Origin: Actinomortierella ambigua
Taxonomy: Eukaryota; Mortierellomycota; Mortierellomycetes; Mortierellales; Mortierellaceae
Reading direction: 5' to 3'
DNA length: 43,846 nt
Assembly: GCA_016098155.1 (NCBI GenBank)
Contig: JAAAJB010000287.1
Span: forward strand, 1 to 43,846
Notes under the pieces: model-generated
The model's input: only the letters and a program-made list of their open reading frames with translations
The model's database searches: none
What the model was told of the DNA's origin: nothing
Shown here: positions 23,215 through 32,698 of the stretch, piece by piece
Layout of the letters: each line of letters opens with the position of its first letter
How positions within the stretch are numbered: the stretch's first letter is position 1
Made by a program: the position numbers and the translations under genes

Positions 23215-23639
23215 TGTCTTTCTTTCTTTCTTTCTTCGTTTCTTTTCGTTCGATCGTGCTTTCTTTCGGATAGATAGATGCCAGAGGAGAGAGGAGAAGG
23301 AGAGAGTAAAGCAAAGGACAGTGTGGTAAGAAGGTAAATCAATGGAGGAGGGGATGTGAAAAGCGTAGACAACCTAGATAAAGCCGTTAGGAGGTAAAAG
23401 GGGGGGGGAACTGGCTATCCTATACAATAAATCAAGACTCACTCAGTGTACATGGCGATGTTGGGTTGGGTCAAGACCAGATTGTCTCGTGCGTGCGTGT
23501 CAATGGTCTTCTTGCAAGATCAAGACAATCAGGGACACCATCGTTTTTTGTGTAAAAAAAAGGTGTGACTTTAATTAGAGACGTATTGATACAACAGTGA
23601 GGGACGGGCGGGAGGGGGGTATGGGTATATCTCTTTTCC
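23215..23639. other. Intergenic region between members D and A
   Basis: Upstream region of member D and 3' flank of member A. It contains a (TTTC)n-like run near 23219-23236 and a G-run at 23401-23408. No coding signal. Confidence 0.5.
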
Positions 23640-24032
23640 TTAAAGAGCACCATGAAGGGCAGCAGCAACAGCGACTAGTGCTACACCAGCCTTGGAGACG
23701 GAGAGGGTGGAGCTGCCTGACTTGAAGATGCTAAGGCAGAGAGGCTTGACAGCGATGTAGGCAGCCTTGATCTGTGCCATGTCCTCGACAGGGCACACCT
23801 GCGAGCAGGTATCCAGGGTCGCCATGGAGTCGGCAACCTTGCAGAAACAGGACTTTTGCTTGTCGGTGAGCTGGAATGGGTTCGGGACGCCCTCGAAGGG
23901 AACGTCTTTGCACTCGCTGATCGTGTGGATCTGAGTGGTCACGCAGAGCGTGCACTCGGGAGACTGCGCCATGGCGGAGGACGAGGCAAAGGCCAGGATG
24001 GTGAAAGCAGCGATAACCTGTTTGATATGCAT
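23640..24032 (-). CDS. Eight-cysteine GPI-tail protein, member A, 130 aa
   Basis: Small secreted, probably GPI-anchored surface protein of unknown function. A signal peptide is clear (residues 1-22, likely cut after AMA). Eight cysteines at 27, 30, 41, 62, 64, 76, 80 and 99 give C-x2-C-x10-C-x20-C-x-C-x11-C-x3-C-x18-C. The C terminus (about 113-130) is hydrophobic and Ala/Val-rich, fitting a GPI signal. It is the shortest of the four related proteins here and has no low-complexity linker. The order of cysteines resembles CFEM domains, but the first pair is C-x2-C and the C3-C4 loop is longer. An AT-rich box (24171-24180) lies about 140 bp upstream. Single exon; start set by the signal peptide. 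Confidence 0.85.
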   Translation of the reverse strand: MHIKQVIAAFTILAFASSSAMAQSPECTLCVTTQIHTISECKDVPFEGVPNPFQLTDKQKSCFCKVADSMATLDTCSQVCPVEDMAQIKAAYIAVKPLCLSIFKSGSSTLSVSKAGVALVAVAAALHGAL

Positions 24033-25180
24033 TGTCGTTTTGTTTTAGAGGGGAGGGAAGAGAGAGAGAAAGAGTGTGTGTGTGTGTGTGGTGGAGTTGG
24101 AGAGAGAGAGAGATGCAAAAATGTCGTTTGGGTTTACCGAGAATTCATAAACAAAATGGCTCATCGATCGAATATTTAAGCATTTACATGAGGCGGAGCA
24201 CTGAGGGAAGAGGGTGGGCTATTTTTTGAAATGGGATGGACGGCGTGCATCGTGGAGCCTTCCACACGAACAGCAGCAGCAGAGCAGTGCTCGGCAACAA
24301 CAATCTGGCCTCGACGTGCAATACGTACTACCCGAATATCAAAACAACCATGTATTTGTCGATTTTCAGGGCTGTCTAGTCTATCTTTGGCATCGCCACA
24401 CTTCCATGGAACCTCTGCTGCCCCTTTCCACACTCCCCCGTGCCCCTCCCCTCTCTCTTTCTCCTCCTTGAACCCACACGATCCCAGGTACACAGTATGT
24501 ACAGTCCCTGTTCAAACCTACTCTTCAGCTGCTGCTCACACATTTTTTTGAAATAACCTAGTCCTTAGCCTAATGGTCTTCGGTCAGGAAAGGGGTGGAA
24601 ATTAGAGTTTTGTAGTTGTTCAGAGTGTGACGACCCGCTTCAGCAGGGCTGTTGTTTCTGTTTGTGCACACAGGTGAATGAGTAGAGGGGGTGGGGTTGA
24701 CGACAAAGGACGTCGTCACCTGTCTGTTTGCATGTCTATCAAGTACGTCGACGGATGGCTTTGGTTCAACCCAGCCTCGCAGGCTGAGCTGTCTAATCAG
24801 GGCCAAGCACAAAATATTTATAGCCATCGTCATCCAAAATAACGGTAAAGGCAAAAGTAAAGTAACGTAAACCAGTTGGGCTGCGCTGTTGTTTCTCACT
24901 TTTCCCACTTTTCCAATACCACTCACACACTCACACTCACACTCACTCACTCGCTCACTCGCTCTTAAGCTTTGAAAGTCGAAAAATTTCGAGAAATGCG
25001 TGTCCACAGGGTGCAGAGGTGACAGGAAGGTTCGAGAGAGCAAAACGCTCCTTGTGCCCCGCTCTAGCGCCCCTTTCCTCCCTCCACTGCACCCTTGTTT
25101 TCATTTTCATTTTGTACACGATGAGACAAATTATCTGTTAGCTTGCTATCAGAACCTCTCAAGCCTTTTCAGTCGAAACC
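24033..25180. other. Intergenic DNA upstream of member A
   Basis: No supported gene. It includes a TTAAATATT-type box on the minus strand at 24171-24180, (TG)n near 24074-24090, and a CACT-rich repeat at about 24920-24963. Short open stretches are simple sequence. Confidence 0.5.
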
Positions 25181-25249
25181 CATGAATCAATACTACAGAG
25201 GCATGTGGCGTTCGGCCCAGCGTTAAAAGCAGGGCAGAAAAAAACGAGA

Positions 25250-26600
25250 GTAGACTGATTATATAACAAGAAGGGATGTGCACGATCCGTTAACTCGTCT
25301 ATGGCAACCAAGCGTTCGTGTCGATGTTGCTTTTCGGTCCTTTTATGTCGGCTTTTCTCATCCTACTGAAGCAGAATTCAGCAAGCTTTGGATTGAACTA
25401 GCGGATAACAATGACAAGGAGACAAAAGATCAAGGATGAAATAGAGTAAAGTGTGCAGATCTCAAGTCAAAGTGCCTATTTTGTAAGGGGGTTTTGCCTG
25501 CTCCAATGATATGGTAGTAATAACGTACAGACTAGATACAAATGCAGATAATTGTGAAGGGTCAAAGGAGATTACACCATTCCCAAGGACCGACGAAGAG
25601 TAGCACAACAAAGGAAGACCAATATCATGGGCAAACTATTTTCTCTTTGGATGTCAGAGTCAGGAAGAAAAGGTCCAGGGGAAAGCAAAATCAGCGATGA
25701 TAGCTCATCGTTGCCCAGAAACTATCTACCCCGGTTGAATCATTGACATAAAGCAGCGGAGGTCTATGGCCTTATATGAATGCCTCAGGGAGGACTAAAT
25801 GATAACTCGAGAGTGCCTATGATAGTTAGAACCTGGTAGGAAAGTGCTGACTCTGCCAGATACTGCAGAGGTTCAAATGGACTAGAAACAATCTGCAGTA
25901 TCCGGGATAGTCAATACCTTCCTACCAGGTTCTATCATACGCACCCTCGCGTTATTAATTAGTCCTGAGGCATATAAGGCCGTGGATTTCCGCTGCTTTA
26001 TGTCAACAGTATCAGAGCGTGGTTTGCAAATGACAACAGGCGTTGGCGACGAACTTGCGCGATTTTTTTGAGCTATTGGTGAGCGTTCGATAGTCAACTA
26101 TCGCTGTCCGTTTATCGAGTGTAGTTCAAATTTCTTTCAAAAAGACGGCATGGAGACGTGCTCGCTCTTTCAACAGATCAAGACGCTTCTTCGTGTCACG
26201 TCTATCTCCGATGTCACGCAGCTGGTTTTGACAAGGCCTAGTCACTACTTTTTCAGCCACCATCCAATGTCGCTGTGGACGAGATGATGGCAGTCAGCTT
26301 CCAAGAAGACGCAACCGACACTTTAACAGCTACATGGACAACTACTTTTTTTTCAGCGTCCAAATGTTCCAGTATCTCGGGGATTCGATGGAGAATGGTG
26401 TGTGTGGGACTGTCAGGATGGGCAGGCTTCACCCTGGCATTCGCATAAAAAAAAGGATGCCAAGCTCGGTTGGGACACCCGAGGTCTTTCCGACTCTGCC
26501 AGGCTGAAGAGGAAGCGGCCCTCACCGTGGAGCTGCAGAACAAGAGACTAGGAACGACAAAGAAGCTACAAAGGAGGGCGGGGCTGTTTTGCTAGGTAGG
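25250..26600. mobile_element. Degenerate LTR-retroelement-like remnant
   Basis: A gene-free patch whose base composition is less low-complexity than its surroundings. It contains two inverted related segments (25743-25868 and 25893-26006), each ending in a shared TTTATGTCAA, and immediately after the right one the sequence GTATCAGAGC (26009-26018). That closely matches the initiator-tRNA primer-binding site of many Ty1/copia elements. An ATG follows at 26030, but the frame stops after about 20 codons. Downstream (26100-26550) frames are broken. Boundaries are approximate and no intact gag or pol was seen. The element class is inferred only from the primer-site match. Confidence 0.4.
25743..26006. 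repeat. Imperfect inverted repeat (fold-back), arms of about 115-125 bp
   Basis: The left arm 25743-25868 and right arm 25893-26006 match as reverse complements with small indels and substitutions. Shared blocks include TGACATAAAGCAGCGG, GGCCTTATATG, ATGATAG, GAACCTGGTAGGAA and ATACTGCAG. The spacer is 24 bp. The divergence between arms shows it is not a recent assembly artefact. Confidence 0.8.
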
Positions 26601-26665
26601 AAAATAAAGAGTTTTAGAAGGGCGAGGGATGCCAGGTCTATATTACAGTGAGGAGAGAAAAAAAA

Positions 26666-27166
26666 CTACAGAAACTGGACAGCCGTGCCCACGACCAACG
26701 CGACAAAGCCCGCCGCCATAGAAGAAGTCAGCAGCTGCGAGGAAGCACTTGGAGGACGTTCGGTAGGCTTGGCACCTCCGGCATTCGTGCTGGAAGGAGC
26801 GACAGGGTCTGGAGGAGGCGGCACAAATGTTGGCGAGGACCCATTGCAGCGGAGGCCGACCTGTTCGAGATTGGACTTGAAGGACGACTTGAAGGCCTCA
26901 ATGTCGGCGCCACAGATAGTCTCGGCCTTGCACGGGTCCATGAACGCGCCATCCATGTTGGCGCAGAGACACTTGGCGATGCCTGGGTTTTCGTTCGGAT
27001 CCAGGAACTGCAGCGTAATGTTCACGCCCACGCAGCCGGTAGAGCTCTGGAGCTGTGTCTGGAGACATGTCGGACACTCCATGGTCGGGTTTGTCGGGTT
27101 TGTCGAGTTGTCTTGGGCCAGTGCAACCGTGGCGAGGGTTGTGATGGCAAGGAATGACAGCTTCAT
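26666..27166 (-). CDS. Eight-cysteine GPI-tail protein, member B, 166 aa
   Basis: Secreted Cys-rich protein of unknown function. Signal peptide at residues 1-18 (cut near VALAQ). Cysteines at 31, 34, 45, 66, 68, 79, 85 and 107 give C-x2-C-x10-C-x20-C-x-C-x10-C-x5-C-x21-C, so the first four spacings equal those of members A and C exactly. N-glycosylation-type sequons occur before and inside the Cys region. A Pro/Ser-rich stalk (about 112-145) precedes a hydrophobic C-terminal tail (about 148-166) consistent with GPI attachment. An AT-rich box (about 27250-27260) lies some 85 bp upstream. Single exon. Possible distant CFEM relative; surface location is inferred. Confidence 0.85.
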   Translation of the reverse strand: MKLSFLAITTLATVALAQDNSTNPTNPTMECPTCLQTQLQSSTGCVGVNITLQFLDPNENPGIAKCLCANMDGAFMDPCKAETICGADIEAFKSSFKSNLEQVGLRCNGSSPTFVPPPPDPVAPSSTNAGGAKPTERPPSASSQLLTSSMAAGFVALVVGTAVQFL

Positions 27167-28034
27167 GGTCTAATGAGATGTAAGAGAAGGTGGAATGAGA
27201 GAGACAAGAGAGTGAGCGGGGGCAAAGAGAAAAGGTGTGGGCGGGTTCTCTTTTAAGAAACGGCTCGGAGAGAATGGTCCGAGGAGGGTCATCCACCCAG
27301 CTGCTCCCACCTGTCTCCTGCCCCTGTTGCCCTGTGCCTGTGCCTGTTCAGGGAACATGTGGCCGTCCACAAGAAAGTGGCAATTTACTTTTTGTGTCCC
27401 ACGGCGTTATTTTGCATACTGCTCTATGGTACCATGATACCATAGCACAAAAAAAATCACCCTCCACAAATCGTTCTTCTTCCCAATCGTCGTTATGCCC
27501 CCCCTCTCTCTCTCCTCCTTCTTCTTTCACTGCCACCCTCCAGACTCTTCTCCATCTCCTCCAAAATGAGTTCGATGCCCCAACGGTCGCTGACATGAGG
27601 TTGTGGAGAAGGAAGTCTAGCCCAACTCTTGATTTTGTGCTTGGAAGGTTTGTCTCAAGCCAATTTGTTTGTAAGGGTTTCTCCGGACACAAACAAAAAG
27701 CATGCGCGCCTGACTTTTTTTGTCCTTGATTACATACAGGAGCTCTGTGTCTTCTTTCTTTTTTTTTTTCTCACACATTCCTTCAATGCACTGCCGCCTT
27801 TCTTTCTTCATAGGACCCACGATCTAGACGTCGCGATTTATTACACCTAGTTCTGCATTTATATTATAATGATTATTGTATCCAGACTAAAAGTACAATG
27901 GTGTGTAATTAGGTACAAAGTGTGGGGGCGTATAAGCTTTTGTATCTCGTCTTTGGCGCTGTCCTTACATTGGAGAGACACAGGAGAGAATGGGGGTTGA
28001 GTATAGGAGTATAGTCCCTCTCCATTTTGCTGCT
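27167..28034. other. Intergenic region
   Basis: Upstream DNA of member B, then T- and CT-rich sequence. A small hairpin with 8-bp arms (27424-27431 and 27438-27445) is present. From 27830 the sequence becomes AT-rich with ATTATAATGATTATTG. No gene is supported. Confidence 0.5.
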
Positions 28035-28217
28035 TCAACTGAGCTCGCTGATAGCGTGCCGCAGGTCTCTTGCAGGTCTGAAAATGGGAACCAGCGTCGC
28101 TCGCTCGCTCTGAATGGCGGCGTTAACGAAGTCTTGCCCTTGGAATGGTAATGGGAGCGGGGCAGCCGAAGCAACGATGAAGATGGCTGAAAGTGGGAGT
28201 AACCAAGATGTCTTCAT
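28035..28217 (-). CDS. Putative small secreted peptide, 60 aa
   Basis: A short frame starting MKTSWLLPLSAIFIVASAAP, a convincing signal peptide (about residues 1-19), followed by a 41-residue tail without cysteine. The tail is rich in hydrophobic and basic residues and ends DLRHAISELS. No family is recognised. It lies between two eight-Cys genes on the same strand and may be a secreted peptide or the first exon of a longer gene; no clear donor site was identified. The call rests on the signal peptide alone. Confidence 0.4.
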   Translation of the reverse strand: MKTSWLLPLSAIFIVASAAPLPLPFQGQDFVNAAIQSERATLVPIFRPARDLRHAISELS

Positions 28218-28971
28218 TGTATGGTATGTCTATATGTGTAAATGTGTAAATGTGCGGGTCTGCCTACTTTTTGCCTACTTTTTTTTTTTTTTGTGGTGGC
28301 GGTCAGAGCATTCTAGGATACGAAAGTATGGAGGAGATGAGAAGGAAGAAAGCAAAGAGTTTGTTTTCGCGAGCTCGCTCTGGAAGTATTTATTTCCTCA
28401 GAACCCTCTCTTTCGACAGGGTCGCCTTGAACACTTTTGTCACTCCTATTTTGTCTAAAGGTGCAGGATGGCAGTAAAAAGGGAGCAATGAATGTAGGAG
28501 GTGAAAGATTTAAAAGGATTGAGACAACGGGGGGCCACCCCTTTGTCTCCTGCGATGCGACCTCCCCTCTCCTATCTATCTTGGTGCCTGTGCCCACTAA
28601 TTCCATTCTAGCCTACCAAACATCACCACATTCCCTTGGAGAGAGAGCTAGGGAACCTCGGCACTCTATGCTGATGCAAGGTGGGTAGGGTCACAATGTT
28701 TCTCCACACAATCCTTTCAAAATTGTAATGCTGTTAGGTTGTGGAGTAGAAGAGTAGGATGTGTGCCGAGAGCAAGTAAGACGATGAGGAGCCTAGCTTT
28801 GGCATTCCTGAGCTACAACAAATCCGGATTAATCTAATGTTTTTTTTCACGAAAATGGTCTGTCTAAACTGGCAAATATTGGCTGCAAAAAGGGTTTTAT
28901 TATTGCACGCTTTCTGCCTCAAACGTCCTTGATTTGCCTCTCTCTCAACCCCATCTCTGAGCTAAAATCCT
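28218..28971. other. Intergenic region, RAD52 3' flank
   Basis: No supported gene. It includes a T-run at 28279-28292 and AT-rich DNA at 28830-28910 that may hold the RAD52 3' end signals. Confidence 0.45.
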
Positions 28972-31745
28972 TTAGCGGAGTCTTGCTTCCTTCGTTGTCA
29001 AAGGCGCACTACCGGCTTCGGTGGCAAAAGGCCGCTTCTGCGCCAACCTTGTAGCATTCGATGACGCGCTCGATATCGCCAAAGACCCACTCAGAGCCCC
29101 GCCGCCGTTGCCGCCTTGGTTGCTCGATCCACCCGACAAAGGCGTCGAAGAAGAGGAAGAAGAAGATGATGATGATGAAGAAGAAGCCGTCGATGGCACA
29201 GGTTTGAACGTGTTGTTGCTAGAAGTTATTGCGTGACCTCCTCCTCCTCCTCCAGGCGATGCGGCAGCACTAAACGACCGCAAGGACACGCCCGCCGACG
29301 AGGTAGATGATGACGACGATGTGGCGGGTGCTGCTCCAGCTGTAGCACCATTGGTAGGGCGTGGTGGCACAGGCTGTCCGGTCACGAATGGGTTGACAAT
29401 CTTGGGTCGCTGTGGTTGGAACGACAGTCCGGGTTCTTTACCCACGGCTGTCGTAGTTGTCGTAGTTGTCGCTGTGGCCGTCTTTGCCGATGCAGTGGGC
29501 AAGGTTGAGGGGGACGAAGAAGAAGAGGAGGTAGAAGAGGAAGAGGGAACTGTGGTGACAGTCTCACTCATCTTCGCCTTTAGAGCCGATGCCGCTGCTG
29601 CTACAGCGGCGGCGTCATGTCGGATAGGCTGGAACTGTAGCAGCTGCGGTCTCGGGGGTGGAGGAGCAGTCGTCGCCGTCATCGAATCATGTTTCCGGCT
29701 CGGTGAAGAAAGTGAGGGGCTGCTGGAGACTCGACCGAATGGCCGTCTTGTGGGTGTGGTGGCGCTACCGCTGTTGTGATGGCTGTTGCTTGGTTGACCA
29801 GGCGCCATCTTGGAAAAAGGTGTTGGTGCTGTTGTTGGCTTGATCGTAGTGGATGATGATGATGAAGAAGACGCATTCGAGGTGTCCTCCTTTGTATAAC
29901 GAAAGTTGTTCAAGAGCTGCCGTGCAACCGAGGGAAGTTCCTTGGGGGAGGCTGAACTGGCTCGGAGTGGAAGGCCACCAGCATTCTGTGGGCGAGGATA
30001 GCTAGCACCGGCGCCGCCGCGGGTCCAGGGCGACATGACTTCGTGCTTGATCTGGACGGGCGAGTCGTCATGCATCAGCAAGTCCATGTCGATATCCAAG
30101 TCGGACATGCGTGGACTCTCTGCCTGAAAGATACGGTCTTCTTCAATCGGGTCCGCCGGAAGAAAGTCATCCGCTGCTTATTGGTAAAACAAAGGAATAG
30201 AGAGGGGTAAGGAACGATGTTGTTGCGATGACTTTCCCTCAGCAGAATTTGTCAACGTGCAAAGAAAAAGAGAGCTGGGATTATCATCTTCACGCAAGAT
30301 CACGCACCTTCGAATTGCCTTTCTGCGTCTCTCGAGAGATCTTGTTGCCGTTGTTGTGGTAATTGTTGTTGCTGAGCTACGACTGGTGCTGGTGCGGGCG
30401 CACTGGTTGTTGCAATTGTTTGTGGAGGCCGGTAAGCGTTGTTTTGTGTGGTAACATTGGGAGCAATGGGAGTAGTCCCGGAGGAGGGTTGTGGCATTGA
30501 AGGCTTTGTTGTATTATTGATCACCGGTGGATTCAGTGTTGATGATGTCAACGGTGTTGGGCGCATGTTGGTACCCACTCGTGATGCTGCCGTGGTCGTG
30601 GTCGTGGCTGTAAAGGCAGCAGGGGCCGCGATCGGAGCACGAGTAGAAGGTCCAGCTGCTGCAGATGTTGTTGTGAATCCTGTAGGCATTGGTCGTGAAG
30701 CCGGGGTGGCTCCTGGCCGTGGGATGCACGGCGTTGAATCCCTGAAATATTCACTTTCATGGATGGTCCTCTATCAAGTGCAAAAGAGACGTGACGAGAT
30801 GAGCGAGCTTGTTATATAGCCGCGGTAACGAAAGTGCGGAGCAAATTTAGCTCTCGTGAAAAAAAGAGATCGACTCTTCTACCCTACTCAATATTGATTA
30901 CCTTCAATGGCTTGAACTGGCTAATCTCTTTGCAGTAGAACTTGTCGTAGAGGCAGGACCCAAGGACATTGCCAAACGAGGTCATTGTGCGCTTCAGGGC
31001 ATCGGTCACAGCCTCTTTCTTTGCCTACCAAAAAATGGGGCTAGAGGTTAGATTATTTTTTGGTAGGCGTATGTTTCAGTGTGCATAGTAGTGGCAAACA
31101 GGCACAAACAGCCTATCCCTCTTTTTTTACCTTTTCAAACGATGCAGCCTTGCTCTTCAAATTCTCACTGGATCCAAAGCCAAGATCCTAAAACAAGAAA
31201 TAAGAAGTGAAGTGGATGAGCGACTTGACACATCAGGGCAAAGAGACAGAGAGGAAAGAAAGCATGCTGGCCAGTCTTACCTCATGGCAGGTGCCATCCT
31301 TGAGGGTGACACGGACGACGGCAGAGACGCCGATGAAGATACGGCCATCGGGAGCAATGTCAGTAAAGTCGGTGGTGATGTCCGAGACGGTGGAGGACCA
31401 GCCATTGAAACCAAAGAGGCGGTTGGCGACGTTCTTGATACGCCAGGCCTCGACATAGGTGAGGGTGGTGCGACCGGGGCCCTGGCGGGTGCTGGTGTAC
31501 TCGGGAGCGAGGTACTTGGGCAGGCTTTCGTCCAGATAGGCCTGTTCTTCGGCGGTAAACTCTGTCCTGGGCGGCTGAAGCAGCTCTTGGAGGGCTGCAG
31601 CCTGACGCGCCTGACGAGCAGCAGCGGCATTGGCGGCATGGGGATTGGGGGCATCGTCAGAGGGGTCATCGCCATTGGCAGGCTGGGGTTGGTAGCGAGA
31701 ATGCAGGCGTGCCTCACGAGCAGCAGCAAACTCTTGCTTGATCAT
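28972..31745 (-). CDS. RAD52: RAD52 recombination mediator, 5 exons, 770 aa
   Basis: DNA strand-annealing and Rad51-loading protein of homologous recombination, nuclear. Exons on the minus strand are 31745-31281, 31187-31131, 31024-30902, 30770-30308 and 30176-28972; all are GT/AG and in frame. The conserved Rad52/Rad22 N-terminal domain spans about residues 62-225. Signature blocks are PGRTTLTYVEAWRIKNVAN, FGFNGWSS, RVTLKDGTCHE, LKSKAASFEKAKKEAVTDAL and RTMTSFGNVLGSCLYDK. The remaining 540 residues are low-complexity Ser/Thr/Pro/Ala-rich and much longer than in yeast (471 aa) or human (418 aa). A short acidic patch (about 396-407) precedes IKHE at 412-415, which fits a sumoylation consensus. 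An upstream in-frame ATG at 31784 would add 13 residues; 31745 was preferred. The family call is very sure. Confidence 0.93.
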
Positions 31746-31972
31746 GATGCTGGAATGGTGGTGGTTAGTGAGAAAAGAGAACAAAGAGAAAGAGAGAGAA
31801 ACAGAAGGTATGTGGAGGGGGTGTGTATCTCAGTTGAAATGCATTTCCATATTTGAAACTTGCCACTAAAAATCATTTTTTACTTTGCCACCGACACCGG
31901 AAAAAAAAAATTGAGGCAGTGCTCATCCATGCATGGACTACGTACTAATTCTATAGAGTCAACACACACCTC

Positions 31973-32698
31973 TCAGAGGCAAAAGATGCCCGCCAGCAAA
32001 AGCGCCGCCGTGGCGAGCATGACACTATTGGGCGTGTTGACGCGCCCTCCACCCCGGAGAGGAGTCGAGGGTGTCGGTGTGTTTGTCGCCGGAGGCACCG
32101 TCACCGTCACGCCAATCTCCGTAGTCACCGTCACTGCAAAGGCCGTCGTCGTCACCGCCGGGCTGCTGGTCGCAGGAGGAACTCCAATACCAGGGTTGCC
32201 AGTTGTCGGGGAAGGCTCGCTGCCGCCCGTCGGACCCGTGCCACCGCTGCCAGAGCCCGAGGTGGGTGAAGGATGCCCTCTTGGCGGAGCAGACCCGCCG
32301 CCAGATCCACCGCCAGGACCGCCGCCAGAACCGCCACCAGAACCGCCGCCGGACGGTTGAGAGGTGTGGCTCGCGCATGTCTCGTCATACTGCTGATGCA
32401 TATTAGCTATCAACTCTGCCATGGATCCGCACGAGGGCTGGCATGGCGCAAAGAGGCTCGTGTGCGAGAGAATGTCGCACAAACACCGCAGGTCCCCTAG
32501 CGTACCTGTGCCTGGACCTACAGGAGGGAAGCTTGGCAGTGATGCGCAGCTGGGGATCGCCTTGACTGCCTGAAAAGCACAAGCCAAGCACTCAGCATTG
32601 GGGTCGGGACCGGGTGGGGTCCCGGTCGAACCATTATGGGCCAACACTGTGGTTGCAAGGACTGCACAGACCGTGGTAAGAGTCTTGAAGATGAGCAT
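31973..32698 (-). CDS. Eight-cysteine GPI-tail protein, member C, 241 aa
   Basis: Secreted Cys-rich protein of unknown function. Signal peptide at residues 1-20. Mature cysteines at 37, 40, 51, 72, 74, 86, 90 and 108 give C-x2-C-x10-C-x20-C-x-C-x11-C-x3-C-x17-C. The stretch GDLRCLCD around C4-C5 is the most CFEM-like of the four proteins: an Asp sits three residues before C4, the position of the haem-ligating Asp in CFEM proteins. A Gly/Ser repeat stalk (about 114-135) and a Thr/Pro-rich region follow, then a hydrophobic tail (about 223-241) as for GPI attachment. A TATA-like box (minus strand, 32914-32922) lies about 215 bp upstream. The gene starts 228 bp upstream of the RAD52 start side, on the same strand. 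Confidence 0.85.
   Translation of the reverse strand: MLIFKTLTTVCAVLATTVLAHNGSTGTPPGPDPNAECLACAFQAVKAIPSCASLPSFPPVGPGTGTLGDLRCLCDILSHTSLFAPCQPSCGSMAELIANMHQQYDETCASHTSQPSGGGSGGGSGGGPGGGSGGGSAPPRGHPSPTSGSGSGGTGPTGGSEPSPTTGNPGIGVPPATSSPAVTTTAFAVTVTTEIGVTVTVPPATNTPTPSTPLRGGGRVNTPNSVMLATAALLLAGIFCL

Noticed and set aside
24771..24800. tRNA-like GGTTCAACCC and small hairpin
   Set aside because: No acceptor stem, D-arm or anticodon arm at tRNA distances could be found.
24570..25043. 157-codon minus-strand frame
   Set aside because: Contains repeat-coded SECECEC from a CACT repeat and no recognisable domain; lies in repeat-rich intergenic DNA.
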